Made by a program: the position numbers and the translations under genes | In this document: piece by piece, positions 1 to 7,108 of the stretch | Position numbering within the stretch: position 1 is the first letter of the stretch | How the letters are laid out: each line of letters begins with the position of its first letter | Notes under the pieces: generated by a model | The model's input: only the letters and a program-made list of their open reading frames with translations | The model's database searches: none | What the model was told of the DNA's origin: nothing | Source: Chitinivibrionia bacterium | GTDB lineage: Bacteria; Krumholzibacteriota; Krumholzibacteriia; WVZY01 | Assembly (NCBI GenBank): GCA_016208665.1 | Contig: JACQXT010000064.1 | Location: 1-11,684 of the forward strand | Direction: 5' to 3' | Length of the DNA stretch: 11,684 nucleotides

Positions 1-1501
1 CATGCGCCAGCGCCCTGAACGAGCTTATATGTATCAAGAACGTTCCGGCCATCGGCGTCAGGTCCTCATACAGCTCGATCCGGCCGCCTGCGGGCGGCTG
101 CGCCTTGACAGCCGGTTGCTCAACCGCGCCCGCCGCTTGCGTCGCAGCGGCCGGTTGTTCAGTCGTGCGCGCCGCCGTCGATGCGATTTCCTCGGCGGTC
201 GTGATCTTTTTCGCGGTGTCGCCCGGGGCGCCCGCAGCTTGCCTCACAGGCCGGATCTCCGGCCCCGCCGCAGTTGTCTCCGCTCGCTGCGGCACCGCGC
301 CGGATTCGGCCGCAGGAATGGGAGCGGCCGTTGCCGGCGCTTCTCGGGCTGCGTGCTGCGTCCCGCCCTCGCGCACGGGTTTGGTCTCGCGCGCCGGCTT
401 GGTAAGAAAGAGCCACCAGAAGATGAACGCGACTAGAATCACCGCGACGATACTCAATGCCGCTTTCGGCAGGAACGAGCTCTTCGTCTCCGCCGAAAGC
501 CGCTCATCCACTGCATCCCACCTGGCTGTTTCATGTGATCTCTGCCTCAGGTATTCGATTCTCCGCTCGGCCGCCTCCCTTCCGAAAGCCGCCGATTTCG
601 CCGGCTCCTTTGCCGGCTCGCCCGGGGAGGCCTTCGCCGCTTCCTTCGCGGGTTCTTTCGCCGGTTCCCCGGCCGGTTCTTTCGCATGCTCTCCGGGCGG
701 AGCTTGCGCGGGCTCCTTAGCCCCTACGAGGGGAAAGATTTCTTCAGGTTCGCGCGCAGGCTCTTTCACTATCTCTTCGAGGGCTTTCAGGTCCACCGCC
801 TCCGGTTCCGCCCGTTGTTCCGCAAACGGCCTTCGCTGCGGCTGAACGACGTTCGCTACGAAAATGTTCGCTTCTTCCAGCGCCGACAGTTTCTCCAGAA
901 GACGGGTGAACGGAATGTCGCCCGTTGCGCCGGCGGTGCGAACGCAGATCACCGACTCGAATGCTCCGGCCATAGGATGCAATTCCCCTCCATCGTCGTC
1001 CGCCGGCCCGCTGAACACGACGCACTGCGCGTGGTTCAAGAGATATCGGGCGGCGCCGCGGAACGAGTCCATCGAGAAGGGCAGTTTCTTGGTCACCTGA
1101 AACGATCCGGTTCCCACCACGAACGCGCTTCCCGTGCTCCTCTGGACGATCGCTTTCATCGAACTGCCGTACAGCAGCAGATCGAGGAATCCGAGCGAGT
1201 CCCTCTGGGGCACGATGCCGCTCAAGCCGGGGGCGAGAAAATCGCAATCAACGAGCAGAGTCGTTTTCGCGTGAGGAAGGAGCGCCCGCGCGATGCAGAA
1301 TCCGAACAAATCTCTGAGTTCCTTGTCCCGGTCGGAAGAGAAGAGATACACCCCCGCCGGCCGCCGCGCCATGTTCTCGATGATCGGAGTCGCGAGCGAC
1401 TGCATCGGTTCCAGCAGGATTTGCGGAATGGAGCCGGTCGAGGCGGTTTCACGCAGCGTCTCGATGGACGCCTCGAATTCGAAGGTTGAAATCTTGTTCA
1501 T
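1..1501 (-). CDS. Membrane protein with degenerate ParA/CpsD-like domain, charged linker and start of a SPOR-like domain (3' end outside window)
   Basis: The frame is open without a stop for 500 codons from ATG at 1501 to the window edge, so the C terminus is missing. Residues about 48-220 resemble the MinD/ParA/CpsD fold: a beta strand and loop at 51-60, then LLVDCDFLAPGL at 82-93, which matches the strand after the P-loop (VDxDxxxPxL). The Walker A GK(T/S) is absent; SSDRDKEL stands there, and the usual switch-II Asp is replaced in VVFSGPAD (161-168), so ATP hydrolysis looks unlikely. Residues 262-302 are Ala-Lys-Glu-Pro repeats, 346-366 are a single membrane helix ending in FWWLFL, and 370-475 are Ala/Pro/Thr-rich. 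The last visible residues, GTFLIHISSFRALAH (486-500), look like the first strand of a SPOR domain, which in other proteins binds glycan strands stripped of peptides at division sites. An AGAGG lies 11 nt before the start. selA is 121 bp upstream. The coding call is firm; the domain names are inference from motifs. Confidence 0.85.
   Translation of the reverse strand, partial: MNKISTFEFEASIETLRETASTGSIPQILLEPMQSLATPIIENMARRPAGVYLFSSDRDKELRDLFGFCIARALLPHAKTTLLVDCDFLAPGLSGIVPQRDSLGFLDLLLYGSSMKAIVQRSTGSAFVVGTGSFQVTKKLPFSMDSFRGAARYLLNHAQCVVFSGPADDDGGELHPMAGAFESVICVRTAGATGDIPFTRLLEKLSALEEANIFVANVVQPQRRPFAEQRAEPEAVDLKALEEIVKEPAREPEEIFPLVGAKEPAQAPPGEHAKEPAGEPAKEPAKEAAKASPGEPAKEPAKSAAFGREAAERRIEYLRQRSHETARWDAVDERLSAETKSSFLPKAALSIVAVILVAFIFWWLFLTKPARETKPVREGGTQHAAREAPATAAPIPAAESGAVPQRAETTAAGPEIRPVRQAAGAPGDTAKKITTAEEIASTAARTTEQPAAATQAAGAVEQPAVKAQPPAGGRIELYEDLTPMAGTFLIHISSFRALAH
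596..718 (-). repeat. Degenerate coding repeat (Ala-Lys-Glu-Pro)
   Basis: Codons 262-302 of the membrane protein encode variations of AKEPA, with GEPAKEPAKEAAK at the centre. At DNA level this appears on the plus strand as repeated GCCGGTTC/TTTCGC-type blocks. It probably forms a flexible or helical charged linker on the cytoplasmic side between the ATPase-like domain and the membrane helix. Such runs can change length by slippage. Confidence 0.6.
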
Positions 1502-1622
1502 GACGATCTGTACCTCTGTCTCGTTGACTCATCGTGCGCGCTTGACTGACGAACCACCCATATTCGTTTTCTGCGCCGCGGAATCGAAGCCGGAGAATCT
1601 CCCGCGGACCGGCATAGTCGCA

Positions 1623-3089
1623 TCATCGGCCGTTCGTTCGCGCCGGATCGCCTGCCGCGCCGCCGCTCGAGGCGCCGAAGGCGCCTATCAGCATCGCCGC
1701 GTGCGCGCCCAGATCGGCGTCGTCCCGGGGGAGCACGCTCCGCATGTTGAACCGCAGTTCGTTCCCCCTGATCCTGGCGATGAGCGGAACCGCGTTCATC
1801 CTCATGCTCCGGGCGAGGGCTACGGCGGTTTTCTCGGAGGGACAGACGACGACGACGGCGACGCCGGGTATGGAACTCCGCGCGAAGCTTCCTCCGCCGA
1901 CGGCGGCATCGTCATCGGCGACCGCCACCGAGAAGGTATCGGGGATCCGGCCGCCTATAACCTCCGCGACGGCTGCTGCTCGCCGGCGCAGCGCTTCCAT
2001 CGATTCCAGGGTTTGGGCGAGAATCGGAATGTCGGCGGCGGGTTTCGCGGAGAAGATATATGTCCGGAACAGGGACTCGACGGCAGCTATGCCTATCTTA
2101 TCGATCCGCACCGCCCGGCTCAAAGGGTTCTCCTTCAACATCCGTATGAACTGCGCCGTGCCTGCGATGATGCCCGCCTGGACGCCGCCCAGCAGCTTAT
2201 CGCCGCTCATCGTCACGCAGTCGACTCCGGTCTCGATCACGCGCTCGACCTGCTCTTCGCCCGGCATGCCGGCGGATGCGAAATCGAACAGCGCGCCGCT
2301 CCCGAGGTCGCACACGCACATGCACTGCGCCTCCTTCGCGCAGGCGATCAGCTCATCCAAAGAAGCCTCATGCGCGAATCCTTCTATTTCATAGTTGCTG
2401 CGATGCACTTTCATGATGACGTCGTTCGGCCGCGCGACCTTGGCGTAATCCTGCGCAAAGGTTCGATTCGTCGTTCCGACTTCGATCACTTCGGCGGCGG
2501 CTCTTCCGAGAATCGTCGGGAGGCGAAAACTGCCTCCTATCTCGACCAGCTCTCCGCGGGAGATCAAGACTCTGCCCGGAGGAGAGAACGTATTCGCGAT
2601 CAGGTAGACGGCGGCCGCGTTGTTGTTCACTACCATCGTCGCTTCCGCGCCCGTCGCAAGTTGGATCAACCGGTGCATCTGCTCCCCCCGCTTCCCGCGT
2701 TCTCCCCGTTCGAGATCGAACTCGAGATTCACATACGAGCCGAGCATGCCGCGAATCGCATCCTGCACCGTTTCTCCCTGAACCGCCCTTCCCAGATTCG
2801 TGTGAAGAATGACGCCGGTGCCGTTGATGACCCGTTTCATTCCCGGTTCCTTGAGCGCGGCAAAACGCGCCGCGATGATCCCCGCTACCTGCGATGGGGG
2901 AGACATCGCCGCATCGAACGTTGTGTCTTCGAGAATGCGGGCGCGGACATCATCGACGCAGGCCCGCACGAACCTCGTCCATGGGAAATGAGGATGGGCC
3001 GAGCGCAATCCGGCGAGCTCGGCCGACTGAAGCAGGTCGTCGATCGATGGAATGGACCTGAGCACATGTGCTGCGTCTTTGCTCTTCAT
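1623..3089 (-). CDS. selA: L-seryl-tRNA(Sec) selenium transferase (SelA)
   Basis: SelA is the PLP enzyme that converts Ser-tRNA(Sec) to selenocysteinyl-tRNA(Sec) using selenophosphate. Family blocks appear in order: VINGTGVILHTNLGRA, a NLEFDLERGERGKRG block, VVNNNAAAVYL, RGELVEIGGSFRLP, EVGTTNRT, a KVHRSNYEIEGF block, CDLGSG and MSGDKLLGGVQAG. The Lys in SGDKLLGG is the Schiff-base lysine (residue 298 from the ATG chosen here). The length, 488 residues, is normal. The usual GGPQAG reads GGVQAG. The start is uncertain: ATG at 3089 gives MKSKD and suits the candidate promoter, while an in-frame GTG at 3104 would add five residues; neither has a clear Shine-Dalgarno. The usual partner selB, selD and tRNA-Sec are not in the window. 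The C terminus has a Gly/Ala-rich tail (GASSGGAAGDPARTNGR). Confidence 0.96.
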   Translation of the reverse strand: MKSKDAAHVLRSIPSIDDLLQSAELAGLRSAHPHFPWTRFVRACVDDVRARILEDTTFDAAMSPPSQVAGIIAARFAALKEPGMKRVINGTGVILHTNLGRAVQGETVQDAIRGMLGSYVNLEFDLERGERGKRGEQMHRLIQLATGAEATMVVNNNAAAVYLIANTFSPPGRVLISRGELVEIGGSFRLPTILGRAAAEVIEVGTTNRTFAQDYAKVARPNDVIMKVHRSNYEIEGFAHEASLDELIACAKEAQCMCVCDLGSGALFDFASAGMPGEEQVERVIETGVDCVTMSGDKLLGGVQAGIIAGTAQFIRMLKENPLSRAVRIDKIGIAAVESLFRTYIFSAKPAADIPILAQTLESMEALRRRAAAVAEVIGGRIPDTFSVAVADDDAAVGGGSFARSSIPGVAVVVVCPSEKTAVALARSMRMNAVPLIARIRGNELRFNMRSVLPRDDADLGAHAAMLIGAFGASSGGAAGDPARTNGR

Positions 3090-3115
3090 TTTCAACGGGA
3101 ACACCTGTGGTCTGT

Positions 3116-3143
3116 ACTATCATATGTGTCGAAAGTCCGTCAA
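3116..3143 (-). promoter_or_regulatory. Candidate sigma70 promoter for selA
   Basis: On the minus strand TTGACG (3143-3138) is followed after 16 bp by GATAGT (3121-3116), 5/6 and 4/6 matches to the consensus. Transcription would start near 3109, giving a leader of about 20 nt to the ATG at 3089 but almost none to the GTG at 3104. It lies in the AT-rich spacer, where chance matches are easier. Confidence 0.4.
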
Positions 3144-3262
3144 TACTTTTAAGGATCGAGCTTTCTTATTAGAACTATCTTTATGTTCCCGCACTAAGAC
3201 CTTTGCAATTCAACGGATAAAATCTAAGCGTCGCATTTTCTATAGGCGAAACGGCCTGACTT

Positions 3263-3292
3263 CCTGTATAACTGTAGATAACCTGTGTATCA
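3263..3292 (-). promoter_or_regulatory. Three phased DnaA-box-like 9-mers beside an AT tract
   Basis: Reading the minus strand: TGATACACA (3292-3284), TTATCTACA (3281-3273) and TTATACAGG (3271-3263). Against TTATNCACA they have one, one and two mismatches. Their starts are 11 and 10 bp apart, about one helical turn, all in the same orientation. A nearly pure AT run at 3289-3312 adjoins them. They could be DnaA sites, an operator for another regulator, or chance in AT-rich DNA. Confidence 0.3.
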
Positions 3293-3354
3293 TATTGTTA
3301 TTATATATTATACCGTTAGTTTGATGCCTGCCTTCCAGGGTCCAATCTCGCAGC

Positions 3355-3377
3355 ATTCATCCGTCGGCCGGACGAAT
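3355..3377 (+). other. Hairpin upstream of the amidase gene
   Basis: ATTCATCCG (3355-3363) and CGGACGAAT (3369-3377) pair over 9 positions with one mismatch around a 5-nt loop, about 78 bp before the amidase start. There is no T-run, so it is not a canonical terminator. It could lie in the amidase mRNA leader. Confidence 0.35.
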
Positions 3378-3454
3378 ACATGCGGCCCGGCTCCTCGTTG
3401 TGCGGTATAAAGAGTTGTTGCAGCCGAGTCGATATTCTGCTATCCGAGTAAGGT

Positions 3455-5809
3455 ATGAAACACCGGCTGACATGTACGGTGCTCGGCATCGCCGTCCTCC
3501 TCACAATCGGCACAAGCTGCGCTCCCCCTCCGCAACCGAGGATCGACCGCATATACACGGGGCTGCAAGAACGCCTTCCCCGCTTCGATCCGACGGTTCT
3601 TGCCGGGAGGGCGATCGTCATCGATCCCGGGCACGGAGGAGCATTCCGCGGCACCAGGGGTCCCAATGACCTGGAGGAAGCTGCAGTCAATCTGGGAGTG
3701 GCGCTGTATCTCGGCGGACTGCTCCTCGAGTCGGGCGCATCAGTTCATTATACGAGATCGGCCGACAGGGATTATCTCGTTCCTGCCGATTCATCGCTCT
3801 CCTACGACCTCGAACATCGCATCGCCGTCGTCGACTCCGTGCATCCGGACATATTCGTTTCGATACACCACAACGCCCGGAGCGACCGATCGCCGGACGT
3901 AAACGCTATCGAAACCTACTACAAGTTCGGAGACCACGCGTCGCGCGATCTCGCATTCGCCGTCCACCGGCACCTGGTTCGCAATCTCGGAATCAAGGAC
4001 GGAGTCATCAAACCGGGCAATTACCACGTGCTTCGCTCCGTCGACATTCCGGCGATCCTCGGCGAAGCGAGCTATCTGACCAATCCGGAGGTCGAGGGCA
4101 AGCTGCAGTTTTCAGCGAAGCAGAAACTCGAAGCCGAGGCCTACTATCTGGGGATTCTCGATTATTTTCGCAGGGGAACGCCGAAGATCCGCCTGATCGC
4201 GCCCGCGGAAACGACTCTTGCAGCAGTGCCCGACATCGTGTACGAGGCCGAGGACATCGGCGGAACGGGAGTGGATCCCGATGCGATCTTCATGGAGGTA
4301 AACGGAAAGCCCGTGCATGCCCTGTTCAACCGGGAACTCCGGAGAATTCAATACGGCTTCCCCTGGAACGCGCCGAACGGCAGATACACCGTTTCCCTCC
4401 ACATCAGGAATCTCATGGGGAACTCGAGCGCCGCGCAGACGTCGTCGTTCGCCATGAGCTTCCCTCCCGAGCAGGCCGTCTTCGATAACGAGCCCGCCGC
4501 GCCGCCGTGGGGATGGGGGCCCGTCAGGGCGCGGGGCGTACTCTTGGACAGGCGCGGACTCTCCGTTGCGGAGGGTTCCACCGTGCGCATGACGGTTTCC
4601 GAAGGGCGTCTCTCTCCCCGCGCGCCGGAACAGGAGGCGCGAGTCCAGGACGGGTATGCGGAGTTCTGCATCAGCCCTGAAACCAATCCCGAGAGCGTCG
4701 ATGTCGTGGTCGAGTGCGCGGGAAAAACTTTCAACCATACATTCAAACGGCAATCGCATCCGCCGGCGGCGCCCGCCGCAGTCTGCGAGCATCTGCTCGT
4801 TCTGAACCGGCTGGAGCGCGTTCCGGTGCCCGGCGCCTGCGCCGAGACCGGCGACAGCATCATCGCAAGCGCGTCGAGGTCCGGCGTCCTGTGCCTCCCT
4901 GTGCGCGCCGAGTCCGACAGTGTGACGGTCCGCAAAGCCGGATACCGCCCCGCGGGCCTTCGCGGCGGGACTGACACGCTGTTTCTGGACCCCTGGTTTC
5001 GGGGCGCGCTTCACGGGAAGAGGTTCGTTCTCGATCCGCAAGGGGGCGGTGCTTCGACCGCAGGCGCGGGGCCACTCGGCCTTTACGCATCCTACGTCAA
5101 CGTCCTGGTGGCGCGCTTGTGCGCATCGTACCTCCGCCTGGCCGGCTCGAATGTCCTTCTCACGCGCTCCGGCGAAGAGACGGTCGCTCCGCACGACGTC
5201 GTCGCGATGGCCAACGGCTTCGACGCCGACCGCTATATAGAAATCCGCCACCATCACCAGGCTCCGGGCGAAGGAGCGTGCAATCCCGCGTCAGGGAGCA
5301 CGTATTTCTTTCCTGGAAGCGTGATGGGCAAGCGAATGGCCGAATCGCTGGCGGGCGGCTTAGCGCGCGGCTGTGGCGCCCCCGAGTCCGCTTCCGGAGA
5401 GCAGGTCACCTATCCCCTGCAGCAGACCGCTTGCCCCGCGGTCGTCGTCGAATTCCCCTCTATCGAGACGCCCGAAGAGGAGCTCAGACTGGGCGAGTCA
5501 TGGTACCTGCGGCAGCAGGCCTATGCGCTGTTTTTGGGCATTCTCGGGCATTTTTCCGCCGGCGCCGAGGACGATCTGGCCGTTCTGATTGAAACCGCCG
5601 AAGAGGACAAGGCGAACTGGCTGGTCACGCTCGACGGCACATGGAACGTGATCACGCCCCCTTCGGGCCGGGTGCGGTTCGGAGCGATCGATGCCGGCTC
5701 CCACACCGTATCCGTCCGAAAACGCGAAACGGCCGCCGTGCGGCGCATGGATATCCGTCCCGGCGGTCCTCGCGAGATCGTCATTCCCGTTTCCCATTCG
5801 AATCCCTGA
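3455..5809 (+). CDS. Lipoprotein-like N-acetylmuramoyl-L-alanine amidase (Amidase_3) with a second, degenerate amidase domain
   Basis: This 784-residue protein is predicted to cut the amide bond between MurNAc and the stem peptide in the periplasm. MKHR plus a hydrophobic stretch ends at Cys22 (IGTSC, an imperfect lipobox) followed by Pro-rich sequence. Domain 1 (about 52-240) has the zinc amidase pattern: H60 in IDPGHGG, E75 in LEEAAVNL, H138 in SIHHNA, and catalytic E204 in LGEASYLTN. Residues 243-345 and 350-430 look like beta-rich Ig-type modules, then a third small beta module to about 512. Domain 2 (about 519-700) repeats the fold, but DPGHGG reads DPQGGG (the His position is Gly530) and the zinc Glu position falls near Ala545; a His (599, in EIRHHH) and E666 (VVVEFPSI) remain. 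The last 80 residues resemble a PEGA-like beta module. AAGG lies one base before ATG, a weak ribosome site. Family members usually have one catalytic domain, so this tandem is unusual. Confidence 0.92.
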   Translation: MKHRLTCTVLGIAVLLTIGTSCAPPPQPRIDRIYTGLQERLPRFDPTVLAGRAIVIDPGHGGAFRGTRGPNDLEEAAVNLGVALYLGGLLLESGASVHYTRSADRDYLVPADSSLSYDLEHRIAVVDSVHPDIFVSIHHNARSDRSPDVNAIETYYKFGDHASRDLAFAVHRHLVRNLGIKDGVIKPGNYHVLRSVDIPAILGEASYLTNPEVEGKLQFSAKQKLEAEAYYLGILDYFRRGTPKIRLIAPAETTLAAVPDIVYEAEDIGGTGVDPDAIFMEVNGKPVHALFNRELRRIQYGFPWNAPNGRYTVSLHIRNLMGNSSAAQTSSFAMSFPPEQAVFDNEPAAPPWGWGPVRARGVLLDRRGLSVAEGSTVRMTVSEGRLSPRAPEQEARVQDGYAEFCISPETNPESVDVVVECAGKTFNHTFKRQSHPPAAPAAVCEHLLVLNRLERVPVPGACAETGDSIIASASRSGVLCLPVRAESDSVTVRKAGYRPAGLRGGTDTLFLDPWFRGALHGKRFVLDPQGGGASTAGAGPLGLYASYVNVLVARLCASYLRLAGSNVLLTRSGEETVAPHDVVAMANGFDADRYIEIRHHHQAPGEGACNPASGSTYFFPGSVMGKRMAESLAGGLARGCGAPESASGEQVTYPLQQTACPAVVVEFPSIETPEEELRLGESWYLRQQAYALFLGILGHFSAGAEDDLAVLIETAEEDKANWLVTLDGTWNVITPPSGRVRFGAIDAGSHTVSVRKRETAAVRRMDIRPGGPREIVIPVSHSNP

Positions 5810-5843
5810 CATCCTGTTTCGAGCCGGCCGCGTGTGAAGGACC

Positions 5844-5859
5844 CGCGCCGCATGGCGCG
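5844..5859 (+). other. Small hairpin between amidase gene and tonB-like gene
   Basis: CGCGCC (5844-5849) and GGCGCG (5854-5859) pair perfectly over 6 bp around the loop GCAT, 35 bp after the amidase stop. No T-run follows. It may stabilise or end the amidase transcript, or be incidental in GC-rich DNA. Confidence 0.3.
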
Positions 5860-5888
5860 AACGGTTTGCCGGCGGCCTCCCTGCCGCC

Positions 5889-5917
5889 TTGACCGGCCCG
5901 CCGCAATTGCGTATCTT
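5889..5917 (+). promoter_or_regulatory. Candidate sigma70 promoter for the TonB-family gene
   Basis: TTGACC (5889-5894) and TATCTT (5912-5917) are separated by exactly 17 bp, 5/6 and 4/6 consensus matches. The predicted start near 5924 falls right before the Shine-Dalgarno, giving a very short leader. It suggests the TonB-family gene can be transcribed apart from the amidase gene. Confidence 0.45.
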
Positions 5918-5924
5918 TCACATG

Positions 5925-5934
5925 AAAGGAGGAG
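5925..5934 (+). promoter_or_regulatory. Strong ribosome binding site fixing the TonB-family start
   Basis: AAAGGAGGAG lies 7 nt before ATG 5942. It decides this start over the in-frame GTG at 5834, which would add 36 residues with no membrane or signal character. Confidence 0.85.
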
Positions 5935-5941
5935 CAATTCC

Positions 5942-6601
5942 ATGCCTGAGCGAATAGCCGAGAGAGATCGACTCTACAGGCGGAAGCTCCTCTATATAAG
6001 CCCGATTTCCGTCTTCCTCATCCTGTGGCTTTTCATCACCCCCGGCGAGGTTCCCCTGTTCGAAACCGAGAAGAATCTCGGGTGGAAAGGGGAAATGCAG
6101 GTCCTTCCCGAGCTATCCATTCTCCCCGAAACGGATCCCTTCGAAACCTCCGTGGATGAGCGCAGGATCAGGATGATGACCTCGGTCGATGTGAATGTGC
6201 TCGACGAAACCGGCGAGGCGGAAGGCAACCGCAAACAGGAGGAGCAGAAAAGCGAGGACGTGCTGACCGTGCCGCTCCAGGACGGCATGGACATGATTAC
6301 CACGCGGCCGATGCATTCGGACGTCCCGTATTCCGAGGACTATATCATTCTCAAAATGGTGCGCCCGGTCTATCCGGCCGAAGAACTGGAAAACGGAATC
6401 GAGGGCGAAGTGCTCCTGGAGATTCTCGTCAATGAAGAAGGAAAAGTCCAGGACGCGTGGGTGCTGACTCTCATCGGGCCGAAGAGCTTCGAAGAATCCT
6501 CTCTCAAAGCCGTGAAGGAATTTCTTTTCCAGCCGCCCCGCATCGACGGCAAGCCCATGCCGATGTCCATCAGGTTTCAGATCAACTTCAAAATGATTTG
6601 A
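5942..6601 (+). CDS. TonB family energy-transducer-like protein
   Basis: The 219-residue product has a basic start (RRKLL at 13-17), one membrane helix at about 16-33, an acidic spacer (about 35-135, rich in Glu and Asp) and a TonB C-terminal domain at about 140-217. That domain shows the pattern VRPVYPAEELENGIEGEVLL, then VNEEGKVQDAWVL, SFEESSLKAVKEFLFQPP and a closing strand IRFQINFKM. TonB proteins carry proton-motive force from ExbB/ExbD in the inner membrane to outer-membrane receptors. Unlike classical TonB the spacer is short and not Pro/Lys-rich, and no exbB, exbD or TonB-dependent receptor is in the window, so the partner is unknown; some proteins of this family act outside nutrient uptake. 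It lies 132 bp after the amidase gene on the same strand and converges with the nuclease gene. Confidence 0.88.
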   Translation: MPERIAERDRLYRRKLLYISPISVFLILWLFITPGEVPLFETEKNLGWKGEMQVLPELSILPETDPFETSVDERRIRMMTSVDVNVLDETGEAEGNRKQEEQKSEDVLTVPLQDGMDMITTRPMHSDVPYSEDYIILKMVRPVYPAEELENGIEGEVLLEILVNEEGKVQDAWVLTLIGPKSFEESSLKAVKEFLFQPPRIDGKPMPMSIRFQINFKMI

Positions 6602-6606
6602 AGCGG

Positions 6607-6643
6607 CCGCCCGCAGGCGGGAGTCAGGGGAGCGAACCGCTCC
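6607..6643. terminator. Two hairpins in the convergent gap (possible bidirectional terminator)
   Basis: CCGCC (6607-6611) pairs with GGCGG (6616-6620) around CGCA, and GGAGCG (6629-6634) pairs with CGCTCC (6638-6643) around AAC, extendable by a G-T and a G-C pair. They fill the 67-bp gap between the convergent TonB-family and nuclease genes. Neither side has a T-run, so intrinsic termination is doubtful; position is the main argument. Confidence 0.4.
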
Positions 6644-6668
6644 TCCCTTCTCCCCGTTTCCCCCGGCA

Positions 6669-7070
6669 TCAGAAATCGCCGGGATCCAGGTCGCGAAGAT
6701 ACTTCCTCTTGGTTCTGAGAGCGAGGGCGATCGAGTCGCTCGGACGGGCGTCGAATACGAAGATTTCATTGTCCCGCTGGAGGTAAATCTTCGCATAGAA
6801 CGTATTATTCTTGAGCTCGGACACCACAACCTTCACGACGACGGCCCCGAATGTCTCCAGGGCCGTCTTCAATAGATCGTGGGTGAGCGGACGCTCGAAC
6901 TTCTTGCCTTCAAGCTTCATCTCAATCGACAGCGCCTCCGCGGGGCCTATCCAGATGGGAAGCACCTCTTCCCGTTCGACGGCCTTGAGAAGCACGACCG
7001 GATTGTCTTTGGTATCCTTGACGATTCCTCCGATTTCCACGCGAATGAACGACGAATCATTCTCCGGCAT
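6669..7070 (-). CDS. Bifunctional nuclease family protein (BFN/DUF151)
   Basis: The 133-residue protein matches the BFN family almost end to end: PVVLLKAVEREEVLPIWIGP (24-43) with EALSIEM after it, ERPLTHDLL (59-67), TFYAKIYL (90-97) and DARPSDSIALALR (107-119). The plant founder of the family was described with DNase and RNase activity; the role of bacterial members is poorly known, so the name should be read as a family label. ATG 7070 was chosen because homology begins soon after it; GGTGG lies about 6 nt upstream. The frame stays open to 7196, but that extension would overlap the lipoprotein gene and has no family likeness. It is the last gene of the six-gene string, 38 bp after the PPIase gene. 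Confidence 0.93.
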   Translation of the reverse strand: MPENDSSFIRVEIGGIVKDTKDNPVVLLKAVEREEVLPIWIGPAEALSIEMKLEGKKFERPLTHDLLKTALETFGAVVVKVVVSELKNNTFYAKIYLQRDNEIFVFDARPSDSIALALRTKRKYLRDLDPGDF

Positions 7071-7108
7071 GGTTCCACCAGTCCCTCGCGCGCCTGCGGC
7101 GCGCCGCG

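Larger units (their letters stand above)
3105..3454. other. Divergent intergenic spacer, AT-rich from about 3112 to 3325
   Basis: This 350-bp stretch between divergent selA and the amidase gene holds no convincing gene, tRNA or small ORF. Its first two thirds are far richer in A/T than the rest of the window, with a nearly pure AT tract at 3289-3312. It holds the selA promoter candidate and three DnaA-box-like 9-mers (3263-3292). The last third returns to normal composition and carries one hairpin (3355-3377). I could not find a convincing plus-strand promoter for the amidase gene. Confidence 0.7.

Noticed and set aside
2..1489. Several plus-strand open frames at 2-436, 105-845 and 686-1489
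   Set aside because: They lie opposite the continuous 500-codon membrane-protein frame, which has coherent domain structure; the plus products are low-complexity shadows.
1293..3152. 619-codon plus-strand open frame opposite selA
   Set aside because: It is an antisense shadow of a GC-rich gene; the minus strand encodes a full SelA, and the plus product has no recognisable motif.
3406..3411. TATAAA as -10 box for the amidase gene
   Set aside because: The -35 position 17 bp upstream is GC-only and does not resemble TTGACA.
3105..3454. Possible tRNA (including tRNA-Sec) or small RNA in the spacer beside selA
   Set aside because: I found no cloverleaf, no T-loop GGTTCRANYCC-like stretch and no acceptor pairing; GGTCCAATC at 3339-3347 lacks supporting arms.
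4112..5257. 381-codon minus-strand open frame inside the amidase gene
   Set aside because: It is antisense to a complete amidase reading frame, shows only Arg/Gly/Ala-rich shadow composition, and has no domain pattern.
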